Positions 1-10,141 of a stretch of DNA of 64,000 bases are shown here, one piece after another; position 1 is the stretch's first letter; each line of letters begins with the position of its first letter. Origin of the DNA: Heloderma charlesbogerti (taxonomy: Eukaryota; Chordata; Lepidosauria; Squamata; Helodermatidae); contig JANEZZ010002066.1 of the NCBI GenBank assembly GCA_026122225.1, forward strand, positions 806,001 through 870,000. The letters are read 5' to 3'. The notes under the pieces were generated by a model. It saw nothing but the letters and a program-made list of their open reading frames with translations. It was not told where the DNA came from and made no database searches. A program made the translations under genes and the position numbers.

Positions 1-105
1 GGGAAGCCTCCCCCCCGGCCTGAACTTCGCGGGGGGACCAGCGAAGCGCTCCCCCCCACCGCAAACGGCCTTCGACGACAGGTAAGCGACTTTCGTCCAC
101 CCCTA
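1..105. mobile_element. Right end of a hAT-FB type 2 element, cut by the window edge
   Basis: The GC-rich block with runs of G and C, then ACAGGTAAGCGACTTTCGTCC and a terminal CCACCCCTA, matches the left end of the copy at 46017-46968 read in reverse. The other terminus and its target duplication lie outside the window. A splice-donor-like GGTAAG sits about 20 bp from the end, as in the other copies. Confidence 0.75.
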
Positions 106-171
106 GACAGAACAAACTTAGCAGGGAAAAGTGAAAACCTAAGTGAAATCGAGCTTGATAGGTTCAGTCAT

Positions 172-701
172 TGTTAGGGTGGACACTGAGCCCATAGAAT
201 CTCAGAGTAGTTCTGATTCTGAGGAAGAGCAGTCGTTCCTGGGAGAGGAGCGCGCTCCTCTTTCCCAGGACCAACAGCTGATGGAGATTCCTCCCACCAG
301 CATTCCTAGTTTAGTTAGCAGTCCAGGGAGTGACCGAGCACAGATAGCAGACTTGGTGGATGTGCGACGCAGACGCAGAGAGCGGCGCCAGATGGAGGGC
401 GCGGAAAGGAGGCGTAGTGCCCAGTTGGCGCACAAACAACGGCTGCACCCAGAGGATCCAAGGGAAGAGGGGACGGACTCTCCCTAGTCCTTACGTTCAG
501 GGGTCTGCCAGTAATTCCCTTTCAAACGGGGACCAACTGTTCCAACTTAGGACATAGGTACTGTGCTGCTCAGATCTAGTTGCAAACAGTATAGTTGTTA
601 AGTTGTAAAATAAGAATAAAGCTTTGAAAGGAATCCCTTTGTCTGTGTCTGGACTTGGCTACTGGATTAGACTGAGAGAGCCCTCCAAGGAGCCCTTGAC
701 A
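172..701 (+). mobile_element. Solo LTR (copy 1)
   Basis: The block starts TGTTAGGG and ends TTGACA and is flanked by a perfect 5-bp duplication, gtcat (167-171 and 702-706). It is about 90% identical over its full length to 45359-45887. A polyadenylation signal AATAAA lies near 616, about 85 bp before the end, as expected for R/U5. No internal retroviral or Gypsy-type genes adjoin it, so it is a solo LTR left by LTR-LTR recombination. It interrupts a hAT-like right terminus: the sequence resuming at 702 reads GTCATCCCTA. The LTR superfamily (Gypsy or ERV) cannot be settled from the LTR alone. Confidence 0.8.
176..487 (+). pseudogene. Open frame inside the solo LTR, Ser/Glu-rich then Arg-rich, unknown function
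   Basis: This frame is open across the first 60% of the LTR and ends in TAG at 485-487. The product is hydrophilic: an acidic segment (residues SSSDSEEEQ), a Ser/Pro-rich centre, and a basic stretch (VRRRRRERR). The second LTR copy at 45363 keeps the same frame, with about ten amino-acid differences and no stop. Both frames run into flanking DNA on the 5' side, so no native start is visible. It could be the tail of an internal gene that runs into the 3' LTR, or a chance frame. I do not recognise the protein. Confidence 0.35.
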
Positions 702-916
702 GTCATCCCTACTGTGGCAAGCAATGCTACTACTGTGGGACAACCAGGGAAGGAAGCAAGGCAACTTTTCAGGGCTTAGGGGGGCAATATATTTCTGGGT
801 GCACCACAAAGAGTGACTGTCTCCACCATCACCACCACTTCTAGTGTATGTGTGACTTTTAGAGGACAAGAAGGAATGTCTCAATAGCATCCAAAGGTAA
901 CCATGGGATAGAATTC
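702..916. other. Stretch with no recognised gene
   Basis: The first ten bases (GTCATCCCTA) are the end of a hAT-like terminus interrupted by the LTR. The rest shows no coding or repeat signature that I recognise. Confidence 0.4.
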
Positions 917-1260
917 TAGGGATGTACGAAATGACTCACCTGTTTCGTGACATCCGCAGTGGGGGGGAGGCACTCCGTCCCTCCACCCGAAATCCTTGCC
1001 AGCCAGCTAGGGCTGCCCGCAGCGACATCTGGCTGCTGTTGGGCTGCTCAGGGATGCAAATGAGCATCCTGCATTAGCCGTGATAGGCTACGTAAGTATT
1101 TACATAGCCTATCACGGCAAAAATCGTGAAGCGAATGGCGGCCGCAGACATTTGCAGGGTGGGGGGGTGGGGGGGCTTCGATCTGCCATGGATTTCAGGG
1201 GGCATGCACTGGCATTCAGCCTCACTGAGATCCATGGTGGAATTCTCCACCATCCTTATT
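917..1260. mobile_element. hAT-FB element, short copy
   Basis: The left end is TAGGGATGTACGAAATGACTC and the right end is near CCACCATCCTTA. The flanks are tagaattc (909-916) and aagaattc (1261-1268), 7 of 8 identical. It carries one palindromic hairpin, TAGGCTACGTAAG/TTACATAGCCTA, at about 1079-1117, and a GGGGGGAGGCACTCCG-type GC-rich left end. A GGTGAGT donor-like motif lies on the minus strand near 938. There is no coding capacity. Confidence 0.8.
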
Positions 1261-2180
1261 AAGAATTCTCAGTCTGGCTTACATATGGTAGAGTCTGAAG
1301 GCACACACATTCTCAACTCTTGCCCCAAATACACTGTATACCCTTGAAGGTGGTGAGCATGATAACATCTGCATCACACAGAGAGATAAATCTGTAACAA
1401 GCTAGATATAATGAGGGACACTTCATAAAGAATCAGGCAGTGCTGTCAATGTGATTGATACAAATTGGCTGAAAATTGGCATGATCAAAGAGAACCACAG
1501 GCATGTAGAAAAAGCTCTGTAGCAATGTAGGAAAACATCAAAATAGTCCAATGAGCGATGTAAACAAAGATCTTCAAAGATGTGCACAAGCGATAGAAGC
1601 AGGACAAGTCTTCGGTATCCATCTGGTTTCTTAACCATTCTTCTTCTGGCCCATTCACGCCTGTAATGTTGCGTAGATCACCATTTCCAGCTGCGATCTT
1701 CACAACATTCCCTTCCCAGAAATGCCCGAGCCACCATTGTTGCACAAAATGGCAGCTTGGGGAAGGAACGGGTGGGCTGTGGGACGCTTGCAGATCACAC
1801 AGCACTTGCGGACAGGTCTGGTGAGTGCTGTGAGATCCAGAAATGGGGGATCCTGGGCGGCCAAGTGAGGGGCCAAGTGAGGGGGGTAGAGTACATCAGA
1901 CTCCATCTCCATATCAGACACCCACGACATCCCTATTTCCAACATCTTTGAATGGGGGAGAAAACTGCACAAAAGCCAGAAAGCCACCAAACAATTGGTG
2001 GTTAGGTGAAGGGGTGGAGCCAGGGGAAGGGGGTGTGGCTATCTAGATTGGGAGCCAGGTGGGCCAGACTGAGATCCCAGAAGGGCCAGATTTGACCCCC
2101 AGGCCTGAGGTTCTACACCCCACCTTTAATGAAGCATGAGTCCACTCTATCCTTTGCAAAAATTCACAGGTGAGAAAAAA
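1261..2180. other. Mostly unassigned; small repeat fragments
   Basis: The part at 1261-1800 has no gene or repeat that I can name. About 1845-1936 resembles the terminal part of a hAT-like element (a 'cagactcc' motif, ending GACATCCCTA). About 1960-2135 resembles 9185-9405 and 61920-62075 (shared 'ccaaacaattggt' and 'ggcctgaggttct'), a dispersed repeat of unknown class. Confidence 0.35.
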
Positions 2181-2187
2181 GGTAGAG

Positions 2188-2240
2188 GAAGGTCTGTAGC
2201 TTGGTGGTAGAGCTCATGCTGTACCACCAGCCTTGAAGTG
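2188..2240 (+). repeat. tRNA-like SINE fragment
   Basis: The string 'tagcttggtggtagagctcatgc' resembles the A-box region of the SINEs at 31398 and 50196. Only the 5' tRNA-like part is present. Confidence 0.4.
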
Positions 2241-2286
2241 AGCCCCATGGGGTCCTGCTCAGACCCAAACATGACAGGATGTGTGC

Positions 2287-2604
2287 TAGGCATGTACAAG
2301 AATTTAATTCCTGTTCACAAATCATGTAAACATGTCCTGTTTGCAACCCCAGACATGAATGCTAGAGGTAATGCAATTTTCAGGAAATGTTTGCCATTTC
2401 TAGCACTTGCATTCATGTATGAAAGTGTGCACTTGTACAAGTACGCACCCCCACCCCCAAAAGCTGCATTTTCATGCTTTAGCCTATGGAGAAAATGTGC
2501 ATTTTCCCAATTGAAAAATAAGACATTCAGGAATGCAAAAAAGGCAAACTGAGCTTTGAGGAGGAATTTGGAAAACATCAACACGCTCGAACTTCACATC
2601 CTCA
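2287..2604. mobile_element. Degraded hAT-like palindromic element
   Basis: The left end TAGGCATGTACAAG and a right end near CACATCCTCA are decayed forms of the TAGGGATG/CATCCCTA termini. The interior, AT-rich with 'tgcattttcatgctttagcctat', matches the outer element at 28981-29874. No clear target duplication is visible. Confidence 0.5.
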
Positions 2605-2935
2605 CCCAGCCCTGCGCAAACTCTCCCCCTTACAATGACAGGGAGGTTACTAGTCTTCAGATATTCATGTATGGATTACTGCATTTCTATCCTATGTGAT
2701 GCAGTGAATTGGGCTGCACCATTGCAGCTAATCTTACCTGTGAGTGGGGAAATCCTTGCAGCCAGATGGGGCCCCAATGCATTTTGTGAAGTCTCTTATA
2801 TATCTGCCAGTCAAGACCATCCCTCTAACTGGGAATCCCAAAGCCCAGATGGAAAGAAGAAAGGTTTTACATCTTCCCTGAATGGAAAGCAAAGAAACCA
2901 ATTAGTTCTCAACTGGTTCCAAGGATAGGGTGGTC

Positions 2936-3159
2936 CAGTGGAAGCTGGTGGCTCTGCTTTTGGTGGGGCCATTGATCCATTCTGGGCTTCAATTGGAATC
3001 ATCCAGAGCTCTAAAGGACCTGCCCAGGGTGCTGAATCTATTTTGGGAATTGGGTTCATCACTTTGAATGTTCAGCTCCTTTAGAGTTCTGGTTGGTTCT
3101 GAGTGAAACCCAGCATGGATTCACAGCCCCACCAAAATCAGAGCCACCAGCCTCTACTG
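2936..3159. mobile_element. Short palindromic hAT-like MITE with CAGTGGAGGCTGGTGG termini
   Basis: The left end CAGTGGAAGCTGGTGGCTC is inverted at the right as GAGCCACCAGCCTCTACTG. Flanks gggtggtc and gggtagtc match at 7 of 8, as expected for hAT. The centre contains a second inverted pair (AGAGCTCTAAAGG/CCTTTAGAGTTCT). Related copies lie at 30627-30796 and about 34473-34636. Confidence 0.75.
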
Positions 3160-3269
3160 GGGTAGTCCTACAGCCTTGGGGCCACAAGTGTAAAGACCCT
3201 GCTTTTAGTGGTGATTATGGATGTATAGCTGGTAACTAAGCAGGGTATAGATTAATGAGCAAAGATAGT

Positions 3270-4255
3270 CGGAGACAGGGAAGGATGAATCTGTCAATTT
3301 AGATTTTTCTCAGTTTCTCAGTTTTCCAATCTTAAGTTCAGTTTGTCCTGAACTTTGAGAATTTTTTTTAATGTTTGCATAAGAAGTTGTGGACACATTG
3401 ATACACATTACTCCTAATCCATTGATTTGGTTTGTAATTTTCCTAATATACACACTTTTTGCGAGCAATTTCCCCAATACGTTGTACGTTATTTTCACTA
3501 ACATTTGTGCACTTTCCCCTAATGTACACATTTTGATGAACATTTTTCATGCGAGAGATTTCATTCATTCATTCATTCATTCATTCCATTTCTATACTGC
3601 CCAATATCTGAAGTTCTCTCAATAGCATACAACATATTGGGGAAATTGCTTCCAAAAAGATCCATTGAAAATTGGCAGAAGTGCAAATTTCAAAGGATAA
3701 GTTAGTTTTGGTTTGTTTATGGGTTCAGAAGTGCAAAAACTTTCATTAAAATGTGAACTAAATGAACTGTTCCCCATCCCTAGGGTTGTATGGATATTGT
3801 TTCATCCATTCCATCTTGAGTTTCTTGGTTTGGCAGGCATCTTTCATTCTGTCCTCCACTCATTGACAGGATCAGGGTTCCCCCCCTTCAGCAAAGAACA
3901 TAAAAAGTCTGTCACAATTTACCCAATTTATGTAACTTTCACTGGCACCTAACATTTTTTGTATTTTTGTTAGAGCAGTGTACTAATCACTGAGCAGGGA
4001 ACACACTAAAAAGAGTGCTACAAAGAGGAGGCTGAAGATAGACCGGAGATGTATTAAACATTGCCTGTGTGTTTTTAAAAATGGCGTATATATTAGTGTA
4101 TGAGCCAGTAACTTTCGTACTGTTGTATGGCTACATTTGTGTACAATTCTGGAAAGTAAAAATCCAGAACCCCCAGAATCCATGCATCGGATTCAAAGAC
4201 ATCCAATGTCATTTGAATCCATTTCAGATGTCTTCAACATCCCTACCCATCCCTA
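3270..4255. mobile_element. Two degraded hAT-like AT-rich elements
   Basis: About 3270-3790 ends CCCCATCCCTA and contains the 'tacacattttgatgaac'-type text also seen at 19260-19400. About 3820-4250 ends ACATCCCTA and is the same family as the sequence flanking BovB at 57650-57952 (shared 'aaaaagagtgctaca' and 'tatattagtgta'). An ATTC tetranucleotide run sits at about 3560-3588. Left ends and duplications are not clear. Confidence 0.45.
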
Positions 4256-4534
4256 GTGGGAGAGTTGATGTACTACAAAGTGAACCGGTCACATTGCAAA
4301 TATAGGAATTCATAGGTTACCTTGAATTGGGCCTGGGAAATACACACAAAATAACAACCAGTTTCCAAGATTCTGCCACATTCCAGCATAACCCAGGAAG
4401 ACAATGTGCAACACAGATGAGATCTTACTAAACCTGTCCTTCTTCCCAGATACTGGGATGACCAGGAACAGGGAATAGGTTCATTTCCTGCTCCAGAAAT
4501 ATCCCTGAGAATATATTTCTTACTGCAGAGGCGA

Positions 4535-4675
4535 GGAGCATGTGATCCCCAAGATGCTGGTGGACTGCAACTCATCAGCCCTAGCTGGTATGGTCAATGG
4601 TGACAGATGATGGGAGTTGTAGTCCAACAATATCTGGAAGCTACACACATTCCCCATCCTTGTTCTAATGTCTTC
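4535..4675. repeat. Short palindromic MITE
   Basis: The string 'gggagttgtagtccaacaat' pairs with 'ggtggactgcaactcatcag' upstream. It belongs to the same group as the outer element at 51261-52182. Boundaries are approximate. Confidence 0.5.
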
Positions 4676-4729
4676 CCCATATATGTGAAACATTGTCATT
4701 CACTGCTGTAATGGAAAGTAAGGTGTGAT

Positions 4730-5350
4730 CATAGAATCATAGAGTTGGAAGGTACCTCAGAGATAATCTAGTCCAAACCCCTGCTCAATGTAGGCTGAAC
4801 ATTGCAGGATGCAGCTACAGCATCCCTGACACATGATCATCCAGCCTCTGCCTATATATCTCCAGTGAAGGAGAGCTCACTACCTGCCAGGTAGGGCTGT
4901 ATGAGAAATTCATTTCAGTTCATTTTTGATCAGGACTTTACCCAGTTTGCACCTTCCAGACTGAACACAGATTCGGAGTCAATCTGCAGTCAACGTCTAT
5001 ACATTTCTGAGCTTGCAATGTGACTCATGGACACACACACCCAAATGTGTTTGACAGCATGAGTACATTTGAAAAATGTGCATGACCAATTGCATGCTTT
5101 TGAAAACTGCACAGAAATACACTTTGATCAATGGCAGAAGAATGCATGCATTTCAAAGATGTTCACAATTAATGCATGCACAAAGCTCATAACCTGATAT
5201 GGACTTCAGTTGGTACAGGCTTTGAGATGGAATCTGGAGCACTTGGGCTCAAGTTTTGCTGATTCATACATCCTTACTCCCCAGGCAGTCTGTTCCCCTG
5301 CAGAACAGCTCTCTCTGTTAGGACGTTCTTCCTAATACTTAGCTGAAACA
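4730..5350 (-). mobile_element. CR1 LINE 3' end, split by a hAT insertion
   Basis: The string 'atcatagaatcatagagttg' is the reverse complement of the squamate CR1 3' terminus. Coding-derived CR1 sequence runs on through 'ctcactacctgccagg' and resumes at 5277 as 'ctccccaggcagtctgttcc'. Non-coding and 5'-truncated. Confidence 0.75.
4892..5276. mobile_element. hAT-like element inserted in CR1
   Basis: The ends are TAGGGCTGTATGAG and CATACATCCTTA. The interior ('cagttcatttttgatcagga', 'ttttgaaaactgcac') matches 5516-5997. Flanking 8-mers match only at about 6 of 8, so this is an old insertion, but the CR1 sequence on either side proves the insertion. Confidence 0.65.
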
Positions 5351-5515
5351 TTCATGGAGCACTGTTATTCACCAGTGAGGACATATGTCCTCTCCCACTG
5401 GCCTGGTTTGGACAATCATTCAAGGTTTCATAAACCATGGGAATAAGCACTGAGGCTGAGTACTGCTTCCTCGCCCATCCCCTGCTTCTGTTGCACTCCT
5501 AGGTTGTGTTAAGCC

Positions 5516-5997
5516 TAGGGATATATGAGAAATTCACTTCAGTTCATTTTTATCAGGATTTACCCAGTTTGCACCTCCCAGACTAAAGACATACTCAAAC
5601 GCAATCTATGGTTGAAGCCCATACACTTCTGAGTTTGCAATAAAATTAGTGAACCAAAACAAAATATGTTTGACAGTATGCATACGTTTGAAAAATGTGC
5701 ATAAACAAACGCATACTTCTGAAAAATGCACACAAATGCATTTTAATCCATGGGAGAACAATGTGTACATAGATGCGCACAATTGATGTGCACATTTGGA
5801 AAAATACACACAAAAAATATAGATAGATTTTCACGCCAGAAGAAGAAGAAGAAGAAGAAGAAGAAGAAGAAGAAGAAGAAGAAGAAGAAGCAGCAGCAGC
5901 AACTCGCAATCTGATATGGGCTTGAGTCGGAACAAGCTTCAAGATGGAATTTGGAGCACTTCAACAAGCTCAACTTTGGCTGATTGGCACATCCCTA
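5516..5997. mobile_element. hAT-like element with an internal AAG microsatellite
   Basis: The ends are TAGGGATATATGAGAAATTC and GGCACATCCCTA. Flanks gttaagcc (5508-5515) and gtttagcc (5998-6005) match at 7 of 8. It is the same family as 4892-5276. An (AAG)n run at about 5839-5890 creates poly-Ser and poly-Phe frames that are not genes. Confidence 0.8.
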
Positions 5998-6084
5998 GTT
6001 TAGCCAGAGTCCCCATTGCTTTCCCCAAACTGTGGGACTCTGGTTTTATATATGGCAGGATCCTTTTTTTGGATTATGAACTCA

Positions 6085-6640
6085 GTTCCCCAGTTCAAAC
6101 GTAACAGGGAACTTTGGCTTAATGCAAGTAGGAACGTTGGAGGAATCCATTTTGGGGGTGGAGCTTTCACCAGCTCGGCCCCCCAGACTCTGACCCAACA
6201 TCCACCAGCTGACCCAACTCAATCAACAGCAAGTTGGTAAATTTTCCCCCTTTGTAAGGTGGTGGCAGGGTGAGAGGGGAGCGCCATGCTGTCTCTGCTG
6301 TCACCATCGTGCAAAGGCAGAAAATCTACCACCTGGCCCAACTCTCTGTGGACCGAGTTGGGCCAGCTGGCAGATGTTGGGTCAGATGTCGGTGTTGGCA
6401 CTGGCTGGAAGAAAGGGGTGGTTGTGCAGCAGTGGGAACGGCTTTCTTTTCTTTCTTTTTCCTTCTGTAAATGTGATCGCAAATTGCGGCTCTAATTTGC
6501 AGAACATCACCTTTACCAAAAAAACAGAAAGATGGGGGGAAAGTTCCCAGATTTCAGGATCAAACCCCGGCTTGGCTTGTCAGAGGAATCCGCCGGACCC
6601 TAAAAGGGTCAGATTTTCCCCTGAAGGACATCACTAAATA
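6085..6640. repeat. Unclassified inverted-repeat region
   Basis: Inverted segments such as 'gacccaactcaatcaacag' and 'tgtggaccgagttgggcc' surround 6240-6340. It looks like a foldback element, but I could not fix ends or a target duplication. Confidence 0.35.
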
Positions 6641-7208
6641 CAAGCCAGGATCTCTGCTTCAAAACCACTGCATGCCAGGATGGGAGAGAAAAATAGTTAG
6701 GAAAGGAGCACTCAGACCTGACACTCCCAGCTTCATGAAACAGTCGCCTGAACCAGGCCACTTAGAGGCTTGGTCCACATGAGCAGAGAATCCTAGAGAG
6801 GTTCAGCATGCATCCCTTGTCTTTAACTTGCTTTTCCTTCTTCATTTTTTTGACAGATGCATATGAAGCATCTATTTCCTGCTTGATCATTATCGCTTCT
6901 TAAGCCTTTCCAGCACATCAATACATCACTTTGGAGAATCGATAAACGTTTTAGAAGCTCAGCTAAAACAACGCATGGAGAATGGCTATGTCAACATGCA
7001 GGAAGAAATTAAGGAAGCCTTTAGAACGGATAGTTTTGCCAATGAGTCATTCCTACAGGGCACTGTCAATACAGTGGGATCCTTTCAGACAAGCTTTCTT
7101 TTAGATGATGATGATGATGATCTACAAACTAATTTTTACATGGTTACAAAATAATTCAGACACTGGACAGAGGGAGGAATTTGCCGAAAACATTTCATGG
7201 AATTCCAC
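6641..7208. other. No recognised feature
   Basis: Ordinary mixed-composition sequence with a short GAT run near 7108. I see no gene here. Confidence 0.4.
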
Positions 7209-7590
7209 TATATATATATATATATATATATAATCATAGAATAGTAGGGTTGGAAGGGGCCTACAAGGCCATCGAGTCCAACTCCCTGCTCAATGCAGGA
7301 ATCCAAGTCAGAGCATCCCTGACAGATGGCTGTCCAGCCTCGTCTTGAAGGCCTCCAGTGTGGGAGAGCCCACCACCTCCCTGGGTAATGGGTTCCATTG
7401 TCCTATTGCTCTAACAGTCAGGAAGTTTTTCCTGATGTTCAGCCGGAATCTGGCTTCCTGTAACGTGAGCCCATTATTCCGTGTCCTGCACTCTGAGATG
7501 ATTGAGAAGAGATCCTGGCCTTCCTCTCTGTGACAACCTTTCAAGTACTTGAAGAGCGCTATCCTATCTCCCCTCAATCTTCTCTATATA
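7209..7590 (-). mobile_element. CR1 LINE 3' end inserted in a TA repeat
   Basis: The minus-strand frame 7308-7577 reads as the CR1 ORF2 C-terminus (motifs NGLTLQEARF, LNIRKNFLTVR, NPLPREVV, FKTRLDSHLSGML). The standard 3' terminus at 7233-7260 follows it. TATATATA lies on both sides (7209-7232 and about 7584-7591), consistent with insertion into, or duplication of, a TA run. It is 5'-truncated and encodes no catalytic domain. Confidence 0.85.
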
Positions 7591-8084
7591 TAATCGTACA
7601 CATGAAAGTGAGAAACAGTTTATCTTTTAAATTTAAATTTTATTGAAAAGTTTCCAGGTACAAACAAAATTACAAATAATAGATGGCATGTGGAAAGAGG
7701 AAGGAATCAAGATACACTTGGCTTGCAAACAGCTGTTGAGTGCCGAGAGGATTCAAGCCAAAACAGGGCTCTTGAGAGCTGCCAGCAAGCTTGGGGGAAC
7801 ATCAACATTTGTAGAAATACAAAAAAAAAAAAAACCTTTAGGAAAAAATCTAAAGAACAGGCAGAGGAGGGGGAACCACCCCAACAGTTCAATGTGGACT
7901 AAGCATGCTCTAGATTACAGAATGCTGAGTGTCTGTTGGAAGGGGAAGATATGGAAAACTAGGGGGCACGGGGAATGAAATTGAGTATCCTGGGGAGGCC
8001 ATGACTAGATGGAAATCGATACAACAGCACTCTACACTGCAACGTTTTATTGCAGGCCCCACTTGTTATAATGATTCTACCTGG

Positions 8085-8473
8085 CCTGAACCTACCTGGA
8101 TACTACGATCAACATCTGGGGCCTTCTTCCGAGTGCCTCCTCCGAGGGAGGCTCGGAGGGGGGCAACAAGGGGAGGGCCTTCTTAGTGGTGGCCCCCTGA
8201 CTGTGGAATGAGCTCCCCACTGAGGCCCACCTGACACCAACATTGTCATCTTTTCAGCACCAGGTTAAGACTGCCCTCTTCTCCCAGGCATTTAATGGCA
8301 TATGATGGAGCACCTATGTCTTGAACTGGTCTGTTCTTGAAATTGTTTACTTGAAATTGTTTTTAGCTATTTAAAAGGTTTTAAATTTTGCATGTTAAAC
8401 ATTTTTAGATGATGTTTTATTTAACGTTGCATAATGTGGTGGTCCAGAAATGAAAAAAAAAATAAAATAAAAT
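8085..8473 (+). mobile_element. L2-like LINE 3' end
   Basis: The translated remnant resembles the C-terminus of the full-length L2 at 9909-13765 (AFL-VVAP-LWNELP, FQHQVKTALFSQAF-like). An AT-rich 3' UTR and an A-rich AAATAAAATAAAA tail follow. 5'-truncated and decayed. Confidence 0.6.
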
Positions 8474-9184
8474 CCTTTTGTTGTTGTTAATCTAGCCCTC
8501 TTTCATGACTGTATACATTCATGCCATAATAACAGTGTTAGTCTTTAAGGAGCCATAGAAGGCCTTTATTATTTTTCGCTGCAATAGACTAAAATGGTTA
8601 CCTCTCTGGAAATTAATGTATAATGAATTTGTTGGGGGCAAGGAGGTCATAAACACTGATCAGCTTAAATTGTGTGTGCGTTGTCTATAATTCTTATCAT
8701 AATGAAAACAGTTTTCCTATCCTTGGTACAATATAAGCCAAGGTCCATTCTGGGGGACACAAAATGCTGGCCACCAATCCAGGAGCAGAAGGACTGCTGG
8801 TGAGTTTCCCCCTCCCACAAAATTCTACCCATCTTCCAACTTCAACTAAAATGCCACCCCCTTTTGTGGCCTGCAAATGGGCTCATGAAACTAGGAGGGA
8901 TCTCAGTCCAGCACTAAGCAGAAGCTGCCAAATGCACTTCAAATCTCACTTTGGACAAAATGTCATGGCAACCCTACTTCAGATGTCCAAACTCTAACTA
9001 TAGACATGGGTTGGAGGTCTGAACCTTGGCTCATGTTCTTACTGCCAAGCTGAGTACCACACCATTCTTAATTCTCAGAGCTAGTGCCAGTACAGAACCC
9101 CGGTGAGGATGTGCATAAGGACCCAACCTCAGCCTGCAAACGGCCAAACACCATTTCAGAGAAGCCCACAGAGGCTGCATTCCA
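8474..9184. other. No recognised feature
   Basis: I see no coding segment with conserved motifs and no repeat that I can name. Confidence 0.4.
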
Positions 9185-9405
9185 GTGGTGGGCGGAGCCA
9201 AAGGCAAAATGTACTGGGCTAAGCTACCAGCATATTTTAGCTTAAAGCTGGAAAATCACCAAACAATTGGTAATCGAGTGAAATGGACTGTGGCTCGGAA
9301 AATGGGGTGCAGCCCTCCAGGGATGCCTGGAGGACCAAATCAAGACCCAAGGTGGGCCAAGTTTGGCCCAGGGGCCTGAGGTTCTCCTCCCCTGCTGCAA
9401 AAGAG
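9185..9405. repeat. Dispersed repeat of unknown class
   Basis: Shares 'ccaaacaattggt', 'gggccaag' and 'ggcctgaggttctcc' with 1960-2135 and 61920-62075. No ends or duplications were identified. Confidence 0.4.
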
Positions 9406-9488
9406 CCAGGTTTTAGCCCCACAGAGTTGCCCCGTGAACATTACAGCAGCCATGTGGGAACCAGATGAGTTTAACCCACAGTTCTGCT

Positions 9489-9908
9489 GTAACTTTATTT
9501 ATTTATTTATTTACTTACTTATTTACTTATTTATTTCTATACCACCCCATAGCCAAGCTCCCTGGGCAGTTCACAAAAATTAAAACTGCAGAGCGCAGCA
9601 TAAAAACAATATAAAATATGAAAGCTTAAAACCAAAATATGACAGTACAACCAGAATAAACCCAAGTAGCGAAGCGGAGATTTAAAATACAGATTTAAAA
9701 TACCAGAGCTAAAAGACCAGGATGCTAAAATACTGGGAAAATAAAAAAGTTTTCACCTCGTGCCCGAAGGAGTACAACGTAGGCGCCAGGTGCCTCTCTA
9801 GGGAGCTCATTCCAGAGCTGGAGTGCCACAGCAGAAAAGGCCCTCTTCCTGGTAGCCAACCACCTCACTTCCTTTGGCAAGGGCTCATGGAGAAGGACTG
9901 CTGAGGAT
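9489..9908 (-). mobile_element. Older 5'-truncated L2 LINE, 3' part
   Basis: It begins with the TTTA-rich 3' tail, then the 'ctataccaccccatagccaa' 3' UTR motif and the C-terminal coding region, aligning throughout with 9909-10330 at clear divergence. The younger full-length L2 is inserted into it after ctgaggat; the older copy resumes at 13766. Confidence 0.85.
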
Positions 9909-10141
9909 TTTATTTATTTATTATTTATTTATTTATTTATTTATTTCATTTCTATACCGCCCAATAGCCGAAGCTCTCTGGGCGGTTCACAAAAACTAAA
10001 ACCAAACAACATACAATAAAACAATTTAAAATATATAGAACATTAAAACCACAATATAACAATACAACCACAATAAAACCTAGCAGCAGTACAGGAGTTT
10101 AAAATACAGATTTAAAACAGCAAAGATAAAAATTTAGAAAG

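Noticed and set aside
5646..5973. Poly-Ser and poly-Phe reading frames
   Set aside because: Caused by an (AAG)n microsatellite within a hAT-like element.
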